64,000 nt of DNA from Lasiosphaeria ovina (GCA_033439765.1 JAULSN010000002.1:3472001-3536000); one strand, 5' to 3'. Numbered from the stretch's first letter, positions 26,348 to 37,553 are shown. A program made the numbers and translations. Notes: a model not told the origin generated them from the sequence alone.

Positions 26348-27085
26348 TCACTCGATGCCGCGGTTGGCGCGCCACTGGCGAATCCCGCGGTCGAGCGCGT
26401 GCCACGACAGCCCGCTGCTCGACGGCACGAGGCACATGGTGACGCCGAGGGTCTCGACGACGCGGTTGGGCCGCTCGTCGTCGAAGAACAGCATCTCCGT
26501 GAACGCAATCCCCGTGCGCCGGAACAGCGCCTCAAAGTGCCGGACCTTGGACCCCTCGTAGATCTCGAGCCCCGCGTCAAACACTTCTATAACACGCGGG
26601 CCCTTCTCCGCCGCTGCCGGCGCCCCACCCTCAACCGCCGCCGGGACGGGCGACCACGGGAAGCGCTCGGGCGTCCCGCCGCCCGGCAGGCGCAGCTGCT
26701 TGAGCATGTCGCGGCACAGGTCGCCGACGGGCGACTTGCTGGCGACGGCGAGGCGCGTGCCGCGCAGGGAGGTGAGCAGGCGCAGGATGTGCGGCGCGTC
26801 CGGGAACAGCGAGAATGCCTCGCCGTTGCGGTCTGTCAGCGTGCTGTAGCCTGCCTTGCTGAGCGGCGGCGCCACGTGTATGTCAGAGTAGAACGGCCAC
26901 AGCGTGTAGTCGAGGTCCAGCACGATCAGTTGGGGTAGAGGCAGGCCGTCGAGCAGCCAGGCGGGTGGCGGTGTCGTGTTGATGCTGGGGCTGCTGCTGT
27001 TGTCGGCGTCGGGGATTGGCGAGGCTGTACTCGAGGCGGCTGGGGAGAAGGAGAAGCTCGTCTTGGACAGATTCCTGGGCCGCAT
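26348..27085 (-). CDS. MDP1: MDP1-like HAD phosphatase
   Basis: Single exon of 245 residues. HAD motifs are all present: motif I LDLDYTLWPF (nucleophile Asp and the DxDxTxW form specific to magnesium-dependent phosphatase-1), motif II AVASKSP, a conserved Lys in YEGSKVRHF, and motif IV FFDDERPN. The family hydrolyses phosphotyrosine or sugar/amine phosphates with Mg2+; the physiological substrate here is unknown. The frame is open upstream to 27517, but that part is low-complexity Pro/His/Arg-rich and unlike the family, so I place the start at the ATG at 27085 (MRPRNLSK). The N-terminal 45 residues are Ser/Pro-rich. Divergent from the dioxygenase at 28444. Confidence 0.88.
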   Translation of the reverse strand: MRPRNLSKTSFSFSPAASSTASPIPDADNSSSPSINTTPPPAWLLDGLPLPQLIVLDLDYTLWPFYSDIHVAPPLSKAGYSTLTDRNGEAFSLFPDAPHILRLLTSLRGTRLAVASKSPVGDLCRDMLKQLRLPGGGTPERFPWSPVPAAVEGGAPAAAEKGPRVIEVFDAGLEIYEGSKVRHFEALFRRTGIAFTEMLFFDDERPNRVVETLGVTMCLVPSSSGLSWHALDRGIRQWRANRGIE

Positions 27086-28443
27086 GGTTGTTTGTGTGCT
27101 GTGCTGTGCTGTGAGGCGGCGAGGGTGGTGAGGCGGTCGGTGTCGTGGTCTTGGCTGCTGTGCGGCGGACGGGTGTCGGTGGGGAAGCGGGGCAGCACAC
27201 CCGGGCGCACAGCGGCTCGGTTGCGCGATGGGAATAACCGGGTATGGGATCAGTCCTTGTGAATCTGCAGGGCTTCTGGTCGAGAGAAATCTCGGCGGCC
27301 GTCGTACTGGACTTCGTGCCGCGTGGTCGTCCGTATTGTCGTGTCGTTTGCTTGGCAGGCTTTCGTCAAGAGTCCTAATCCCGACCTGTGGTGGTTCATC
27401 CTGACTGCGGGGAATGCGGGGAGGTCGAGAATCCGATGACGGAATGCAGCAAGGGTTAGGGTTTGTGCTGATAAATTCTGATAGATCAACCTTCGTGGCC
27501 GCTTCCTGATCCGACAACTCGGGTCAACTCCGAGACGACGAAAAATGTAACTCCGCCCAGCGCGCGTTCCCAGCCCTGCCATGGCCCATTAGCGTCCAAG
27601 CAATGGTAACTGCGCTGCTCCCGGTGAGATTTGGCTTACACTACTGTGTACAGGGGGCGAAAACGTTTTGTTTTAAGCCCTTGTCCTCCGTTGCCCATGC
27701 GCGTCCTTTTCGTGTCGAGTTCCACAGCAGGACTCGGGAGCAGCTTTTCTGATTATCTACCTCGAATACAGCCTGATGAGAGCAACTGCACGAGTCTGGC
27801 CGCCCGGACGCCGAACTTCTTCGCCGCAGCGATTCAGCAGCCATGTGGGCTGACGGTGAATTAAAGCCAATATTATCCGGCGCTCGCCATTGGGCCGGAG
27901 CGTCGTATCACCGGCCAGGCCATGGATAACTGCCGCCGCTGGATGGGAATATGGGTCCACGACTTATTTGCCGTCTTTTCACCTGCCCAGAAGTACTGCG
28001 TATGGTTGGGCCCGCCAATTGTCGGCCCCTGGGCGTTACCCCAACCCCACCGCCGGTCCCCGCGGTCGCACGCTAGCTGCGGTCACAAGCCCCTCACTGC
28101 GCTGCTGCAGCCCGTTCGCCCACTTACTAGACTGGGACGGCCGATGGATGTGAGACAGACGGACGCCAGATAAATCTCCAGCTCGCCCGCCCCTTGGCGG
28201 CCAAGCTCGGCGTTCGGACACTAAGCTCTTTAAGACCGCCTCTAGTTGTGACGGCTCCTTCTCTTGACTCTTGGTGTTTTTGTTCCTTTTCTTCCCATCT
28301 TGAGACCTGCCCCTCGACGCCCTTGACCCCCGACGCAATTGACACACTACCGGCATTCACGACCCATACAGCAGTCTGAGGTTGGATACCGTCTGCTCGC
28401 ATCTTAACGTCTTGACAACTGTAAACACGCTCCACCGCCCACC
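27086..28443. other. shared divergent promoter region
   Basis: 1.36 kb separates the divergent MDP1-like and dioxygenase genes. The side nearest the dioxygenase (28250-28440) is pyrimidine-rich, as in fungal leaders. No gene supported. Confidence 0.55.
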
Positions 28444-29701
28444 ATGGCGACCAATCCGCCCAGGAAGATCCAGCTTGAGCGCATTTCCCACGTCTACTAC
28501 AAGCACGAGAACATCGAGGCGGCCAAGAAATTCGCCGACGACTTTGGCTTCTACGAGGCAAGCCAGGTTGGCAAGACGACATACTACCGCGGCTATGGAT
28601 CCGAACCATTTGTCATCGCTCTCGAAGAATCCGACAAGACCGAGTTCGGAGGTGCTGCCTTTGCCGTCGAGTCCGAGGAAGAGCTAGAATACGCGTCCAA
28701 GATCCTGCCCAAGGATTGCAAGGCCACCGACGTTTACGAGCTCAAGGACGCACCAGGTGGTGGCAAGGCCGTCACCTTCTACGACCCTGTCGATGGCTTC
28801 CCCTTCCATCTCGTCTATGGCCAGACGCCCGTTGAGACAAGGGACCCCAAGTTCCCGGCGCTCAAGGTCAACTTCGTACGTCTTTCGTGTCTGACTGCCC
28901 GGGCACAGCTGTGGCCAATATGATTGCTCACATGTGATGTTTGCAGCCCCAAGAGAAGCACCGCGGCCCCAACCAGTTCCAGCGATTCCAGAAGCGGCCT
29001 GCTCCCGTCCACAAGCTCGGCCACTTTGGCATGTGTGTGACCAACTTTGCCAAAGCTTACGAATTTTATTCGTCCTACTTCAACTTCCACCCCAGCGAGG
29101 TATGTCGATGCTCGATTACAGTGTGAGAATACGGGTTGAGATTCTTGAGTGCTAATCACACTTGCCCCGTGCACTAGCTTGTCCACAATGACGAGGGAGT
29201 CAACATCACCGTCTTCTTCAGACTGGACCGTGGCGCCCAGGAGGTCGACCACCACTGCTTCTTCTTCTTTGAGGGCCCCAAGATGCACGTCCACCACTCG
29301 TCCTTTGAGACGCACGACTTTGACGCACAGGTGCTCGGCCATGACTGGCTCCGCCACCAAGGCTACGAAAACTGCTGGGGAGTGGGTAGGCACGTCATGG
29401 GCAGCCAAATCTTTGATTACTGGTGAGTGCGCCTCTTGTACTCACGCGTCGTCCGAGTCGGGGGGACCACTGGTAGCTGACGCGATGCCCGAATTGTCTT
29501 AGGTTCGACCCATCCAAGTTCATCCTCGAGCACTATGTCGACGGCGACCTGCTCAACATGGACGAGCCCACACACCACAACAAAGCCGCGCCCGACAACC
29601 TTCATGTCTGGGGTATGTCTCTTGGAGTCGGGTTGAGTGTCGATGTTCTCATGACTAACAAATTCGTAGGGCCCGAGGTTCCCGCAACTTTCTTGCAATA
29701 G
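28444..29701 (+). CDS. extradiol (catechol 2,3-type) dioxygenase, VOC superfamily
   Basis: Five exons (28444-28875, 28947-29099, 29178-29422, 29503-29612, 29670-29701) total 972 nt and encode 323 residues. Two glyoxalase/VOC modules are visible, starting LERISHVYYKH and KLGHFGMCVTNFAKAYEFY. The type I extradiol metal triad is readable in the second module: His in LGHFGMC, His in EVDHHCFFF, Glu in FILEHYVDGD. The family cleaves catechol-like aromatic rings using Fe(II). Cytosolic; no signal peptide. The substrate is unknown and no aromatic-degradation partners lie nearby. The last exon encodes only PEVPATFLQ plus stop. No defect seen. Confidence 0.88.
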
Positions 29702-30722
29702 GTTTGTGCCGGTTGATATAAATATGGAATGCTTCAACTGCAGTCTGTGGCTTGTGGGGGGGTTGTTGGGTTTTTGGTGTACAGTAGGCAAAATCCTTGG
29801 CGGCTTGGAATTTGAAAAGATTGGTTATTGTCGATGAATCTTGCCAAGGGGAAGATAGCAACTGTGATGATTCGAACAATTTGGAGACATTCGCCTTTAT
29901 TGTGCTGATAACCATTTGAGTAAAGCCGGTGCTAGCCGATAAGCTCTTTTGCAACTAACCACATCGTGCGAGACTGTCTGTTAGAACATCTGCAATAATT
30001 GCATGGCCAGGCGAGGTGATGGCTCGACCAGCCGGGACGGAACACGGCCACGAAGGCTCTCATCATGTGTCGTGTCATTACCTGGCAGGTATCTCTCGAT
30101 ATAAGTATGCCCCCGCCCACCCCAGAAATCCGACCCCAAAATTGTTGAGAGCATATCGTACACTAAATCCAAAGCTGCAATGTCCTGGACAAGTTCCAAA
30201 CCCAAGGCACCATCGTCGCTACCCTACCAGAATACAACACCCCACACGCCACTCCCTCCTAAATCACCCGCCGAAAGTTTTGAACCAGGCCCAGCGGTTG
30301 CGGCGAGCCCGCGGCGGGCCCACGGCGGCCGAGGCGGATGGCAAGCCAGAGCTTCATGGGAGTGTGGAGTGGCCAGGGAGTTGAAGAGCTAACTATCACG
30401 TCTAGGGGGGATTTACCGGCCTGGCCAGGTGGCTTACAGGCGCAGATATAGGAGCGTCTTCCGGTGGCTGAGGCGTGCCCAAGGGATTGTGGAGATGGAT
30501 GCTTGTCGCCAGGTTGTTGAAACATGGACGCGAGGCCGGAAGTACGAATCTGCCGTGGACGAAGTTAGTGATTGGATCCGAGATGGAAGGGAGGAACCCG
30601 ACAGTAATAGACCACGTACCTCTCGCATTATCTTTCTCGGCTTGCATTGCGGGTCGTGGAGTTGGCGTGCTGGTTTGAATCTCCATGTCGACCGGCCTGA
30701 GCTGGCCACATGACTACGTGCT
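29702..30722. other. intergenic
   Basis: The 3' regions of the dioxygenase and of the minus-strand retropepsin gene. No gene supported. Confidence 0.5.
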
Positions 30723-32362
30723 TCATGGCCCTGGTATGGCTAGCATGTCTTGCGTAGGGGCTGCTCGTGGTTTGGGAATGCGCTTTGGGAATCTCAGCCG
30801 TTTGAGAAATGGTACAGGAGTCTTGGTCTGCTCATGGCTGCTTTGTTGTGCTGGACTGTTTTGGTCGGGTCTGGTGGTTGGTGACGTGCTTGGTATATCC
30901 GGCCTCGTGCTAGGGGTTGTGCTTGGCCCTAGGTCTGTCTCACTCTCTCTCCGGGCAAGATGTTTTAGTCGAGCCTCGTTCCATAACCTACACCGCTCCT
31001 TCTCTGCTCGTCTAGCTTCATCCTGTCGTTGTTCTGGGAGGTTCTCGATGGCGTCCCGTATCCGGTCGCGCCGCACGAGCTCGAGTTGCACCATCAGCCG
31101 ACTAAACGCTTCAGGGGATTTTACTGTTGTGCGGAGTCAGCATACGGCTAGAAGTTTAGTTATTGTCAAGGATGGAACTCACAGTCGTCGAGGTATTGGC
31201 TCTCGAGGTCCAGCAGCTCGGCGCTGTACACGCCAATCAGCCGGATGTTATACAGGCCTGCGAGGTCGAGGTCTGAGTCGGACTAGATGAGGAACTCATC
31301 GAAGCGGGAGAAGACGTCAAGCTCAAAGAGTAACTCGTTGCTGAGGATAATGTCGGCTGGCATGCCTGGGAGGACGTAAAAGTCGCTGGTGACGTCTTCT
31401 CCAGAGTCCCCAAACGACCAGACCAGGTGTCTAACCACGCCGCTCGTGTAGGTAACTGTCCCATCGCCGAGCTCGAGTTCTAGACGATGCTGGGGGTTGC
31501 GGTCGACGTGAAGGCCCCGTGAGCGCGCGTAGTCTTCCGAAACCAGCATAACGTCGGACCCAGTGTCGGGGAGCGCCGAGGCCAGGACATCATCCAGGAA
31601 CCTCCAGAGTCGCTGCTTCTCGCCTCCAAGGAGATTGAGGTGTAATCTGCGAAGGACTCCCCGGGCTGTCGCAGTGATTCTGCTCTTGAACTTGGTCAAG
31701 GTCTGCGTGAGGCGCAGAAAATTTGCCCCGAGGACGAGGTCCCGGACGCATCCTGGAATGATGGCGCAGTCAATTAGGTAGGACTCTGACTCCCCGGAAA
31801 ACTGCCAAGGGATGGAGACGATTCCCGGGGATAACACCGTCTTCCCGTTGCCCGGCTGAACCACGTGCTGGGTTCCATCTTGTGGCGAGAGCTTGTGCGA
31901 CTCGGCGAACCTGAGGGACACATGGCAGCGCTCGGCTCCGTTGTCGACAAGACTAGCGATGGGGACTCCGTTCAAGAGTCTCTTGGTCGTGTAGTCATTG
32001 GGTCCTGAAGAGAAGGATCGTTGATTACTTCGAACTGTCTTCGCTGTCTATGGCTGTTGCATGTCAGATGCCTCGGCAGTTAGCTCCCTACAAGAAGAGA
32101 AAAGATGCAGGGGCCGTACAACAATTCTAAATCGTCTTTTGAGTTTGGAGAGCCCCGGAGTGTCAACGAGAGTGAAGTCCCGCGCGTAGTCTCTAAAAAT
32201 CACCTGGATCCTGTGCTTCTTGACTATATATCGTCTATACAGCCGAAAGAAAGGGATCTTCCCAGCGCCCGTCACACCTATTCCGCTTACAAGAGATTTA
32301 GCCTTGCGTGGAGGGCTGTCCCTGTGACGGACGACAAGCTCATCACCTGAAAGGAGCTGCAT
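30723..32362 (-). pseudogene. GTPase-like / double retropepsin-like protein gene with two in-frame TAG stops
   Basis: On the minus strand a single frame runs from 32362 to 31183, then a phase-1 intron (31182-31124, GTGAGT..CAACAG), then an exon to 30723. The first ~105 codons contain GVTGAGK (P-loop) and TLVDTPG (G3-like), as in fungal AIG1-type GTPases, though other G motifs are not clear. Two retropepsin-like units follow: SLVDNGAERCHVS and ALPDTGSDVMLVS, each with the downstream hydrophobic ILG/ILS motif (LVLGANFLRL, IILSNELLFEL). The C-terminus is basic and coiled (about residues 390-440), then Pro/Ser-rich. TAG at 32050-32048 lies between GTPase-like and protease parts; TAG at 31285-31283 ends the second protease unit. 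Either a lightly mutated pseudogene or a gene whose stops are bypassed. Confidence 0.6.
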
Positions 32363-33651
32363 TGTTTACACTCAGGGTCGCTGATCTTTTCGTCAACGTA
32401 GGCCAGAGATGAATGAGGAGAGAGTGGGAAAAATAGGACGCCCTATATTTAAAAAGGCCTCACAGTCAGTAGTGCGTGCACTCATGCGGTGAACACGTCG
32501 GGTGTATGTGCAACGTCCCATTTCTGCCCAACCGCAACCCCGCCCCTCCCTCACTCAAAATATGTCTTGGACATCAGACACCAACCAGCCAACCACCAGG
32601 CGTTTTCCCAGACCGCAGCAGCCACGATCCGCAGCTCGCTCAGCTCAGCAACATATCTTACCTTGGCTGTTTCCTTAACTTCTCTACCATATCATGCATC
32701 GCAGGCTGGATCGCGGCCTGTTCAGTTTGACAGTTTTGACGCCCCTAGTTCCCCATGTCCAAAATGGACCACGCAGAGTTGACGCGCAAGAGTACCGTGC
32801 GTGCCGGTACTGAGATAATAGCCGGCGTCGACATCGCCAGCCACTTGGATAGGAATCCTTGGACCGTGTGGTTCTTACAGCCAGAAGAAAAGGATGGGTT
32901 TCAATAACTTCTGCCTCCAGACTGTGACAATCCTGGTTTGGGTCTAAGACTGGGTAGTGAGCGTTTGGCGTTTGACAGTCAAACGAGACTCCGATTGGGG
33001 CTTCTAGGTATTGTTTCCGCTTAGAATAGAGAAAAGGTAGATTGGTGTGTCTGTCTTACTCTTGCCCCCGGTTAATCGCAGTGTATCTGGGAGCGATATC
33101 GCTACGAATGCCATGAGTTGTTCCGCATGGCGGTCGCTATTAGAGACAAGCATTGGGTTAGGCCCGGCATGTATTGAGTAGGGTAATGTGCCAAGGGATC
33201 TGTCAATAGGCTCGGGATGCCTAATGGAGGCATAGCAGATTTGGAATCCCATGTATCCCTGCCGTTGATGTCCAAGACCTGTGCTTGATATCTCAGCGTC
33301 GTATCGAGCCGAGCCCAGGCTGCAACACATCCCACACTCGGCAATCTGCAAACTAATCGTAGAAAAGGCATTGGACGCCTCACCCCCACGCCCGTCAAAA
33401 AAAGCCGCCATTGTTGCACATCACATGCAAGAGCGTTTCGAGATCGAATCTTGTATTCGCCAGTCCAGGCCCAGCTAGACCGTTCCAGGCTTGTATCTTG
33501 ATAGACTTGCTCCTCCCCAGGCTCACATGTCGCACAAGTTAAAACGACGGGCCGTTCCTCTTGTGTCAGTTGTGAATGTGGTACAAACAAACTGCCGAAG
33601 CCACACAACCAGTCCCGTGTAACGAACCGATCCTCCCCTGAAGACATAGCC
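32363..33651. other. intergenic
   Basis: Upstream of the divergent retropepsin and P450 genes. A 183-residue open frame on the minus strand (33653-33102) has no motif I recognise and overlaps the P450 leader, so I leave it uncalled. Confidence 0.5.
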
Positions 33652-35474
33652 ATGGCGTATTACTTGACCGCCCTCGCCACGTCCCTCGTGTCCCTGCTTC
33701 TCTTGGCGGGATTTGTGGCCATTTTGTCTTCATGTTTGCAGCTGTGGGCGCTCCCCCGCACAATCAGCGTCCTCGGAGCCAGAGACAACAGCCTGCTGTC
33801 TCGGACGGCGGCCTACCTCGCGGCCTGGCCCTCGTACCACAGCTCGCGAGCTGCCGCGTACGCCGAGGTCAGCTTATTTCCCCGAACTAACAGTCTCTCT
33901 ACTTCCCGAGTCCTGACACGTGCGCGTAGTTCTCGAGACTTGGGAAGCCCTTCATCAGCCCCAGCCCGTCCCTCGGCCCGGACATTGTCGTGCCGCCGCA
34001 GCACGTCAAGTGGCTCCTGAGCCAGCCCAGCAGCGTGCTCGCGCAGCGGCCGGCGCTGTGGGAGGGCATGGCCATCCGGTACATGTTTCCCTCTGCGGAC
34101 CCGGCCGCCGAGTTCGTGCCGGCGCTGGTAAAGCGCCACATGTCGCCGGCGGGCGTCGACGGCATGCAGGCCGACATGTACCGCGAGCTGCAGCGCTGGA
34201 CCGACGCCGGGCTGGGCACCGACAAGGAGCGGTGGGCCGAGGTCGCCCTGTTCGACACCCTCGGCACCATCATGAAGCATGTCGGCCAGCGCCTGTACTT
34301 TGGCGCGGAGCTGGGCAGCAGTGACGAGCTCGGCCGCGTGCTGCAGAAGCTCGCCAACTGGTCCGGCCTTGGCGGGCTCGTCATCGGCCAGTTCTCGCCC
34401 GCCGTCTTCAGGAGGCCCCTCGGCTGGCTGTTCCGGATCCCGTTGGGCTACTACACGAGGGCGTTCAAGAGGATCTGGGAGCCGGCGGTCAGGACACAGC
34501 TCGAGGCGGGCCGGCTGTCGGGGGTTGGTTCGGCCACGGCCGGCGCTGTCGAGGCGCTGGCCGGCACCAAGCGCCACACGGTCGAGTCCATCTCCAGCAA
34601 CTTCATGATTATGGTGCGTTATGTCTCGCCACCATCCCTCCCTTTCACACTCTGTTGATCGAACCGCACCACTAACTTGAAGCCCACAAATCCTCCCCCC
34701 CCACCAACCAGTACGGCGTGGCATCCAACGTGAAGCAGCCCGGCACGCTCGCGCTACTCCTCAACCTAATCACGCAGCGCGGCGCCGAGGCGCGCGCCTT
34801 CCTCCCACTGCTCCGCCACGAAGTCGACACAGTATTCTCGCAGCCAACAGCATGGACCGACATCACCACATTCACATCCAAGACACTGCCGCTCACGACG
34901 GCGTTCGCGCGCGAGTCGATGCGCTACAGCCCGCTGGCGGCCAGCATCCCCTTGCGCGCCGTCGTGGCGCCGGGCGGCGTGCTGCTGCCCGACGGTATAA
35001 CACATGTGCCGCGCGGCGCGCGGCTCGCGTGTCCCGCCGAGGCCATGACGCGCGACGAGCGCTTCGTGCCGCGGCCGCACGTCTTCGATCCGTTCCGTTT
35101 TCTCGAGGCTGACGATGATGACGACGAGGGTGGTCGACGGTATAGGCTGAAGGCGGATAGTGATATCGCGGATGTGAGCGAGTCGTTTCTGTTCTTTGGG
35201 TTTGGGCGGCATGCTTGGTGAGTTGGGCTTCTCTTTTTTTTCTTGCCTCCCCTTTTTCGCTGGCATGAGCTTATGGACTTGTTGCTTTAGCCCGGGAAGG
35301 TTCTTCATGGCGCGCTTGATGATGATGCTGCTGGCCTACGTGGTCAAGCACTACGACTTTGAGCCCGTTTCCAACGACGCTCCGGTGCCCATCCGCGCCG
35401 GCTTTGTCAACTTGCCCCCGCTGGGTACCAGAGTGAGATTTCGGCGGCGCAAGGGCGTATACCTTGCTTCTTGA
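33652..35474 (+). CDS. cytochrome P450 monooxygenase
   Basis: Four exons (33652-33867, 33930-34613, 34712-35217, 35291-35474) total 1590 nt and encode 529 residues, normal for a microsomal fungal P450. The N-terminal membrane anchor spans about residues 9-32 (SLVSLLLLAGFVAILSS). The K-helix ExxR is ARESMRYSP. The heme-binding loop FGFGRHACPGRFF is present, with the last intron splitting the codon of the heme-ligand Cys (TG|C). Substrate not predictable; the sequence resembles fungal P450s with an oxysterol/terpenoid-hydroxylase-like layout. Exon 3 has an acidic Asp-rich insertion (EADDDDDEGG) before the heme loop. No reductase or backbone gene nearby. Confidence 0.92.
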
Positions 35475-35619
35475 GACACCGGAGGAGCACAATATTCGCG
35501 AAGTCTTTTTTTGGTTCGCAGCGAAATGGATTTAGTCTTGTGCATCGACGGACGGTTCGCTCTAACCAGGAAGACAAACATAAAGAAGATGAAAGCGGCA
35601 AAAATAAAAGAATTGATAA

Positions 35620-35691
35620 AGGTCCTACCCGGAGTCGAACCGGGGTCGCCGGAATCAGAATCCGAAATGATAACCACTACACTATAGAACC
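35620..35691 (-). tRNA. tRNA-Gln (CTG), intronless
   Basis: On the minus strand the acceptor GGTTCTA pairs with TAGGACC (one G-T). The D arm is TAGTGTAGTGGTTA. The anticodon stem TCGGA/TCCGG holds the loop TTCTGAT (anticodon CTG), and the T arm is CCCGGTTCGACTCCGGG. Length 72 nt. It lies about 145 bp downstream of the P450 stop codon, on the opposite strand. Confidence 0.94.
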
Positions 35692-36134
35692 GAGTTGCGC
35701 TGTTGCTAGTTTGATGAGTGGAGACAGTATCGGTGCTTTTGTCCCACGAGAGTAATTATGTGTGTGCGTGGCGTGCAGCATGGATGGATGGCTCTCTTAT
35801 AGTGGGTGGAGTTTATTTCTTGAGCCTTTTTATTCTTGCCCTGATTAGGGGCGACATCTCCACTTGTGCTTTCTCCTTGGCTCCGCACCATCAAGACTCG
35901 GATGACTCCACAGCAGATTGGTAATTATTTGACAGTGTCTTGGCTGAATGAAATACAGTTTCCTATCGATCTTCTCGCCTCTACTTGGACGAGTGCTTGC
36001 TGCCTTAAATAGCAATGATGGATGTAGAATCCGACCCGGCCTCCCTAACTAATTATGAGGCAGTGAGTAATGTGCAAAAACTTCAGGAGCCGCTCCAGTC
36101 CAGGAAAGAGAAACAACAGAGTCTCCAACACGCC
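35692..36134. other. intergenic
   Basis: Between the tRNA-Gln 5' end and the 3' end of the minus-strand zinc-ribbon gene. Nothing seen. Confidence 0.55.
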
Positions 36135-37553
36135 TCAACCGCCCCACGACCAATATCCACACAGCCCCGTGGCGCAACTCCGGTACCGCCTGCCAGGCCC
36201 CGAGCGAGCGTTGACGCCGGTGACGCTGACGCGGCTGGGCGTCTTGCAGTAGCACGGCGCGTTGCCCTCGTCGACGCCGACGACGTCGGCCCACGTCAAC
36301 CAGTTATTGCACGGCGTACACTTGTAGTAAGGCCGCCGGATGTTGCCGTTGGGGTTGTTTTCCGCCGTGTGCTTCAGCGTCGAGGGCCGGCCGCAGCCCC
36401 TGCAGACGCGCCCGTGTTCCGGCAGCGGTGCGTGTCCGTGGTGCGCCGCCCAGATGGTCTCCATGGTGAATTCTTGCCCGCCTGCTTCCTGCGGCGGCGC
36501 GGGGAGCTGCGGGTATGCCACGTCCTGTCCTGCCAGCTCCCTGTCCAGCCAGCCATATTCCTGATCGTAGTCTTCGGGGTCCGGCTCCGGGATGTCCCAG
36601 AGATGGTTGTATTCCTGCTTAAGAACAGCGAGACTGAGTGCGGGTGCCGGCGGCGGCGGTGGCGGTGCTGGCAACTCCTGCTTGACTTGTGCTGCAGCAG
36701 CAGCTCGCGGCGGCAGGTGCCGATCAGGACGGCTCGGCGACAGCGGACGTGTCGCCCGCGTGGCGACTTGGGCCCCAAATGCACCATCCTCATCGAAGAT
36801 CTTGAGAGTAGGAGAGCGCTCGCTCTTCACGCGCTTGCTAGACGGTGTCTCAGGGGCAGCGGCTTTGATGCCTCGCTTGTGGGGCGTTTCTGGAGGTGAT
36901 CCGAGCGGACGAGGCCCTGCTCGCGACGAGGACGCGACTGCGGCGAGTTGGGGCGGAGCCGTTTGGGGTCGGGCGATGGGTTTGGGCGACGAGGAGATCA
37001 CAATCGGCCGACTCGGGCTGCCGGGGCTGCCTGGGCTGGGGACCCGTGACTGCCGTTTCGGTGCTCGGGTGGGTGTTGGTGGAGTCTGATCATACTTGTC
37101 GTCGCTGAATGGATCTCCATCCTCTGCTAAAGTAATGACGACTCGGCGGCGCTGAGCGTCGCTACCACTTGCTCTTGCTTTTTCAGTTGTTTTGGGGGGC
37201 GTGGCAAGAGCGGTTGTGGGTTTTATGTTGAGTGGTATAGTGACGCTCCTCGCGTCATCGTCATCGTCGTCGCTATTATCGAGTGTTATGCTCCGAAAGC
37301 GAGCGTTGACTTTGTTGGTGTCGGGCGGGCTTGGGTTGGGTGACCGTCGAGTTCTGTCTGGCCAGTGTGGCTCGGGCGTCGATGGCCGCTTCAAGACGCC
37401 CCGAGTACGATCCTGAGCCTGAGCCTGAGCTGGAGCTGGAGCTGGAGCTGGAGCTGGAGCTGGAGAGCCGAGAGTGCCGACTGTGCTCTCGCGCGTGAGA
37501 TCGACATAAGCCTCCGTCTTTACAACAACGGCTTTGACCAAAGAGGGCGGCAT
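36135..37553 (-). CDS. disordered nuclear-type protein with two C-terminal zinc ribbons
   Basis: Intronless, 472 residues. The first ~330 residues are Pro/Ser/Thr/Arg-rich and low in hydrophobics, with an Ala-Pro repeat at about 30-47, basic SKRVK and KRGIK patches suggestive of nuclear import, and several SP/TP sites. The last ~100 residues hold two zinc-ribbon-like units: CRGCG...YYKCTPCNNWLTW, then CYCKTPSRVSV...GRRYRSCATGLCGYWSW. The second matches the GRF-type pattern (CxC ... GRxxxxC ... CGYxxW), which binds single-stranded nucleic acid in other proteins. Role in DNA repair or RNA handling is inference. Conserved Cys and Trp residues argue this is a real, intact gene. Confidence 0.78.
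   Translation of the reverse strand: MPPSLVKAVVVKTEAYVDLTRESTVGTLGSPAPAPAPAPAPAQAQAQDRTRGVLKRPSTPEPHWPDRTRRSPNPSPPDTNKVNARFRSITLDNSDDDDDDARSVTIPLNIKPTTALATPPKTTEKARASGSDAQRRRVVITLAEDGDPFSDDKYDQTPPTPTRAPKRQSRVPSPGSPGSPSRPIVISSSPKPIARPQTAPPQLAAVASSSRAGPRPLGSPPETPHKRGIKAAAPETPSSKRVKSERSPTLKIFDEDGAFGAQVATRATRPLSPSRPDRHLPPRAAAAAQVKQELPAPPPPPPAPALSLAVLKQEYNHLWDIPEPDPEDYDQEYGWLDRELAGQDVAYPQLPAPPQEAGGQEFTMETIWAAHHGHAPLPEHGRVCRGCGRPSTLKHTAENNPNGNIRRPYYKCTPCNNWLTWADVVGVDEGNAPCYCKTPSRVSVTGVNARSGPGRRYRSCATGLCGYWSWGG
37412..37466 (-). repeat. in-frame hexanucleotide repeat encoding Ala-Pro/Ala-Gln
   Basis: About nine copies of a GAGCTG/GAGCCT-type hexamer, coding on the minus strand for a (AP)n(AQ)n run near residue 30 of the zinc-ribbon protein. 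Length is likely to vary between strains. Confidence 0.85.

Noticed and set aside
26347..27517. 389-residue version of the MDP1-like protein
   Set aside because: The extra 144 residues are low-complexity Pro/His/Arg sequence typical of a GC-rich leader; family proteins start near the chosen ATG.
33102..33653. 183-residue minus-strand frame upstream of the P450
   Set aside because: No motif, no splice structure, overlaps the probable P450 leader.
33813..34724. 303-codon minus-strand frame
   Set aside because: Antisense to P450 exon 2, Arg/Ala/Gly-rich, no motif.
26348..35474. Secondary-metabolite cluster (phosphatase, dioxygenase, P450)
   Set aside because: No polyketide, peptide or terpene synthase, no transporter or cluster regulator; the genes are interspersed with unrelated ones.
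36015..36899. Long plus-strand frame opposite the zinc-ribbon gene
   Set aside because: Arg/Val-rich antisense shadow of a GC-rich gene; the minus-strand product has conserved Cys/Trp motifs and this one has none.
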